Assembly: GCA_018711985.1 (NCBI GenBank)
Contig: DVHS01000165.1
Location: forward strand, 1 to 7,889
Direction: 5' to 3'
DNA: 7,889 nt
Origin: Egerieenecus merdigallinarum
Lineage (GTDB): Bacteria; Bacillota; Clostridia; Christensenellales; Aristaeellaceae
Below, piece by piece: positions 6,834-7,889 of the stretch (the first letter of the stretch is position 1; each line of letters opens with the position of its first letter). Position numbers and translations under genes: made by a program. The notes under the pieces are model-generated. The model was not told where the DNA came from, made no database searches, and saw nothing but the letters and a program-made list of their open reading frames with translations.

Positions 6834-6843
6834 GTGATAGAAT
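6814..6843 (+). promoter_or_regulatory. Promoter of the small 34-codon unit
   Basis: A perfect TTGACA (6814-6819) is followed after 18 bases by TAGAAT (6838-6843), which is preceded by TG at 6835-6836 as an extended -10 element. Transcription should begin near 6850, about 26 bases before the small open frame. The promoter begins 11 bases after the DUF362 stop codon. Confidence 0.75.
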
Positions 6844-6875
6844 AGGCGCAATATTCAACAAGGAGGGATGACGGC

Positions 6876-6980
6876 ATGAGCAACCGCCGCGGTTACGCAC
6901 ACGGCATGTGGTCTGTTCCAGGCATGTACGCAGGAAACAGGCCTGCTTTGCCGTACCCTGCTTGGGGAGCCGCCGGCTGA
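6876..6980 (+). CDS. Putative 34-residue small protein or leader peptide
   Basis: A short frame begins with an ATG 8 bases after an ideal AAGGAGG site (6860-6866) and ends with TGA at 6978-6980. I recognise no family. The peptide starts MSNRRGYAHG and ends ALPYPAWGAAG. It is rich in Gly, Ala, Pro and aromatic residues, contains two Gly-Met-aromatic units (residues 10-12 and 16-18), and is basic, with three Arg and one His and no acidic residue, Lys or Cys. It has no membrane segment or signal peptide. It sits in its own unit between a good promoter (6814-6843) and a strong terminator (7001-7046). The stop codon lies within a strong hairpin (6969-6996). The strong ribosome site argues for translation, but the transcript could also act as a small RNA, or the frame could be a regulatory leader for the acetyltransferase gene at 7095. 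An overlapping longer frame starting at 6908 has no such support. Confidence 0.5.
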   Translation: MSNRRGYAHGMWSVPGMYAGNRPALPYPAWGAAG

Positions 6981-6996
6981 ACATCAGCCAGGTGGC
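6969..6996 (+). other. Hairpin over the stop codon of the small open frame
   Basis: GCCGCCGGCTGA (6969-6980) pairs with TCAGCC (6984-6989) and GGTGGC (6991-6996), giving a 12-bp stem with one bulged A, one G-T pair and an ACA loop. The last codons and stop of the small frame form its 5' arm, so ribosomes reaching the stop would open it. The next hairpin, the terminator, begins 4 bases later. No T tail follows this first stem. Confidence 0.6.
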
Positions 6997-7000
6997 GGGC

Positions 7001-7046
7001 AGCGCGGGCCAGGTGCAAAAAACCATGGCCCGCGCTTTTTTCTTTT
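7001..7046 (+). terminator. Strong intrinsic terminator after the small open frame
   Basis: AGCGCGGGCCA (7001-7011) pairs perfectly with TGGCCCGCGCT (7026-7036) around a 14-base loop, followed by TTTTTTCTTTT (7036-7046). This is the clearest terminator in the window. It ends the small unit and lies 48 bases before the acetyltransferase start, so that gene needs either readthrough or a promoter between 7047 and 7080, where I see none that is convincing. Confidence 0.88.
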
Positions 7047-7094
7047 CCCCGCTGCCCACCGCACCCTGGATATTTTCAGAAAGGAGAGAGGTAC

Positions 7095-7658
7095 ATGCTG
7101 ACCCATCAAGGCACACAAACCCTACATACCCCACGGCTGACCCTGGACCGCTTTTCCCCGGAGGATGCCCGGCCCATGTATGACGGCTGGGCCAGCGACC
7201 CGCAGGTGACGCGCTTTCTCACCTGGCCGCCCCATACCAGCCCGGAGCTCACCCGGCAGCTGCTGGAAAGCTGGTGCGCCCAGTACCCCAAGGCGGATTA
7301 CTACAACTGGGCCATCCGTGCCCAGGATCGCCTGATCGGCAATATCTCCGTGGTGGAGGTGGACGAGCGCTCCGAGCGGGTGGCCCTGGGTTACTGCCTA
7401 AGCGCCGCCTGCTGGAATCACGGCTACATGACCGAGGCGGCCCGGGCGGTGGTGGACTTCCTGTTCCGGGAGGTGCATGTCCATCGGGTGGAGATCACCC
7501 ACGCGGTGAAAAATCCAGGCTCCGGGGCCGTGGCCCGCAAATGCGGCCTCACCCTGGAAGGCATCCGCAGGGAATACTTCAAGGCGGCCAACGGCGAGTA
7601 CCTGGACATTGCGGCCTATGCCATACTTCGGGAGGTGTGGGAGGCAAAGGCGCAGTAA
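7095..7658 (+). CDS. GNAT acetyltransferase, RimJ/RimL-like
   Basis: The 187-residue product belongs to the acetyltransferase family that includes RimJ and RimL, which use acetyl-CoA to modify N-terminal amino groups of ribosomal proteins; many relatives have other acceptors, including small molecules and drugs. The opening TPRLTLDRFSPEDA is typical. WAIRAQDRLIGNISV is followed by ALGYCLSAACWNHGYMTEA, where the N-H-G-Y-M-T-E-A stretch is the acetyl-CoA-binding loop and helix start of this family. HRVEITHAVKNPGSGAVARKCGLTLEG and the final strands match the usual C-terminal half. AAGGAGA (7081-7087) lies 7 bases before the ATG. The gene sits just after a strong terminator and a small open frame, so expression may depend on readthrough. 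The acceptor cannot be predicted from sequence. After its stop, a short T7-CG-A6 stretch (about 7660-7674) is a weak palindrome. Confidence 0.9.
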   Translation: MLTHQGTQTLHTPRLTLDRFSPEDARPMYDGWASDPQVTRFLTWPPHTSPELTRQLLESWCAQYPKADYYNWAIRAQDRLIGNISVVEVDERSERVALGYCLSAACWNHGYMTEAARAVVDFLFREVHVHRVEITHAVKNPGSGAVARKCGLTLEGIRREYFKAANGEYLDIAAYAILREVWEAKAQ

Positions 7659-7687
7659 TTTTTTTCGAAAAAATGTCAATTTACCCC

Positions 7688-7716
7688 TTTACAAACTGCC
7701 GGTTGTGTGCTATACT
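7688..7716 (+). promoter_or_regulatory. Promoter of tRNA-Ala
   Basis: TTTACA (7688-7693) and TATACT (7711-7716) are separated by 17 bases, with TG at 7708-7709 as an extended -10 element. The predicted start near 7723 leaves a leader of about 7 bases before the mature tRNA. Confidence 0.82.
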
Positions 7717-7729
7717 ATATCTCGTTCGC

Positions 7730-7805
7730 GGGGCATTAGCGCAGCTGGTAGCGCACAACACTGGCAGTGTTGGGGTCAGCGGTTCGAATCCGCTATGCTC
7801 CACCA
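7730..7805 (+). tRNA. tRNA-Ala (anticodon GGC)
   Basis: The full cloverleaf can be drawn over 76 bases. The acceptor arms GGGGCAT (7730-7736) and ATGCTCC (7795-7801) contain the G3-U70 pair that identifies alanine tRNAs. The D stem is GCGC/GCGC (7739-7742 and 7751-7754). The anticodon stem is CAACA/TGTTG with loop CTGGCAG and anticodon GGC at 7763-7765, reading GCC and GCU. The T arm is AGCGG/CCGCT around TTCGAAT. The discriminator base is A7802 and the CCA end is encoded at 7803-7805. Confidence 0.98.
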
Positions 7806-7807
7806 GA

Positions 7808-7849
7808 TCATCACCTAGTTTTTGATACAAACTGGGTGATGAATTTTTT
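7808..7849 (+). terminator. Intrinsic terminator of tRNA-Ala
   Basis: TCATCACCTAGTTT (7808-7821) pairs with AAACTGGGTGATGA (7829-7842), a 14-bp stem with a single G-T pair and a 7-base loop, followed after one A by six T residues (7844-7849). It begins 3 bases after the CCA end and completes a single-gene tRNA unit. Confidence 0.92.
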
Positions 7850-7866
7850 ATACTTCAAAGGCTCAA

Positions 7867-7888
7867 AAACCTTGTAATCACAGGGTTT
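7867..7888. repeat. Small inverted repeat at the window edge
   Basis: AAACCTTG (7867-7874) and CAGGGTTT (7881-7888) can form an 8-bp stem with one G-T pair and a TAATCA loop. The sequence after the tRNA terminator is noticeably AT-richer than the rest of the window. The window ends here, so its role cannot be judged. Confidence 0.35.
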
Positions 7889-7889
7889 C

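Noticed and set aside
5664..6851. 395-codon open frame on the minus strand
   Set aside because: Antisense to the DUF362 gene, which has clear ferredoxin motifs on the plus strand.
6908..7183. 91-codon plus-strand frame overlapping the small unit
   Set aside because: It starts without a ribosome site, runs through the terminator hairpin and into the acetyltransferase gene in another frame.
7274..7825. 183-codon plus-strand frame reaching into the tRNA
   Set aside because: It is a shifted frame of the acetyltransferase gene that reads through tRNA-Ala and its terminator stem.
7795..7889. Possible integration site at the 3' end of tRNA-Ala
   Set aside because: tRNA 3' ends are common attachment sites, but no integrase gene or repeated copy of the tRNA end is visible within the window, and an ordinary terminator follows the tRNA.

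Overview
The window looks like chromosomal DNA from a GC-rich member of the Bacillota, most likely a gut-type Clostridia. This rests on strong AAGGAGG-type ribosome binding sites, TTGACA/TATAAT-type promoters (several with an extended TGn -10), a tRNA gene with encoded CCA, and the style of the proteins. I cannot name a genus. The coding strand is so GC-rich that long open frames appear on the opposite strand throughout; these are shadows.

Layout. Positions 1-284 hold no gene but contain a dense run of perfect stem-loops, one of which is the probable terminator of the only minus-strand gene. That gene (917 down to 285) encodes a 210-residue, single-pass membrane-anchored protein of unknown function and has a consensus TTGACA-N17-TATAAT promoter. 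Back to back with it, an extended -10 promoter at 1070-1078 starts a plus-strand operon of five genes: aroE (1172-1960), aroQ (1957-2394), an ABC exporter half-transporter (2434-4206), a fused GNAT acetyltransferase/class I mannose-6-phosphate isomerase (4203-5675), and a DUF362 iron-sulfur protein (5697-6803). Two junctions are 4-base ATGA overlaps and no internal terminator is visible, so co-transcription is likely.

After the operon there is a small self-contained transcription unit (about 6814-7046). It has its own promoter, with an inverted repeat across the -35, an ideal ribosome binding site, a 34-codon open frame, a hairpin over its stop codon and a strong intrinsic terminator. It lies just upstream of a RimJ/RimL-like acetyltransferase gene (7095-7658). 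It may be a small-protein gene, a small RNA, or a leader-peptide attenuator for that gene. The window closes with tRNA-Ala(GGC) with its own promoter and terminator.

How the genes work together. AroQ and AroE catalyse consecutive steps of the shikimate pathway (3-dehydroquinate to 3-dehydroshikimate to shikimate). The exporter, the GNAT-ManA fusion and the DUF362 protein have no established link to that pathway; their shared operon may be only housekeeping clustering. The items most worth a second look are the GNAT-ManA fusion, in which both halves appear complete, and the unannotated 34-codon unit with its terminator upstream of the RimJ-like gene.
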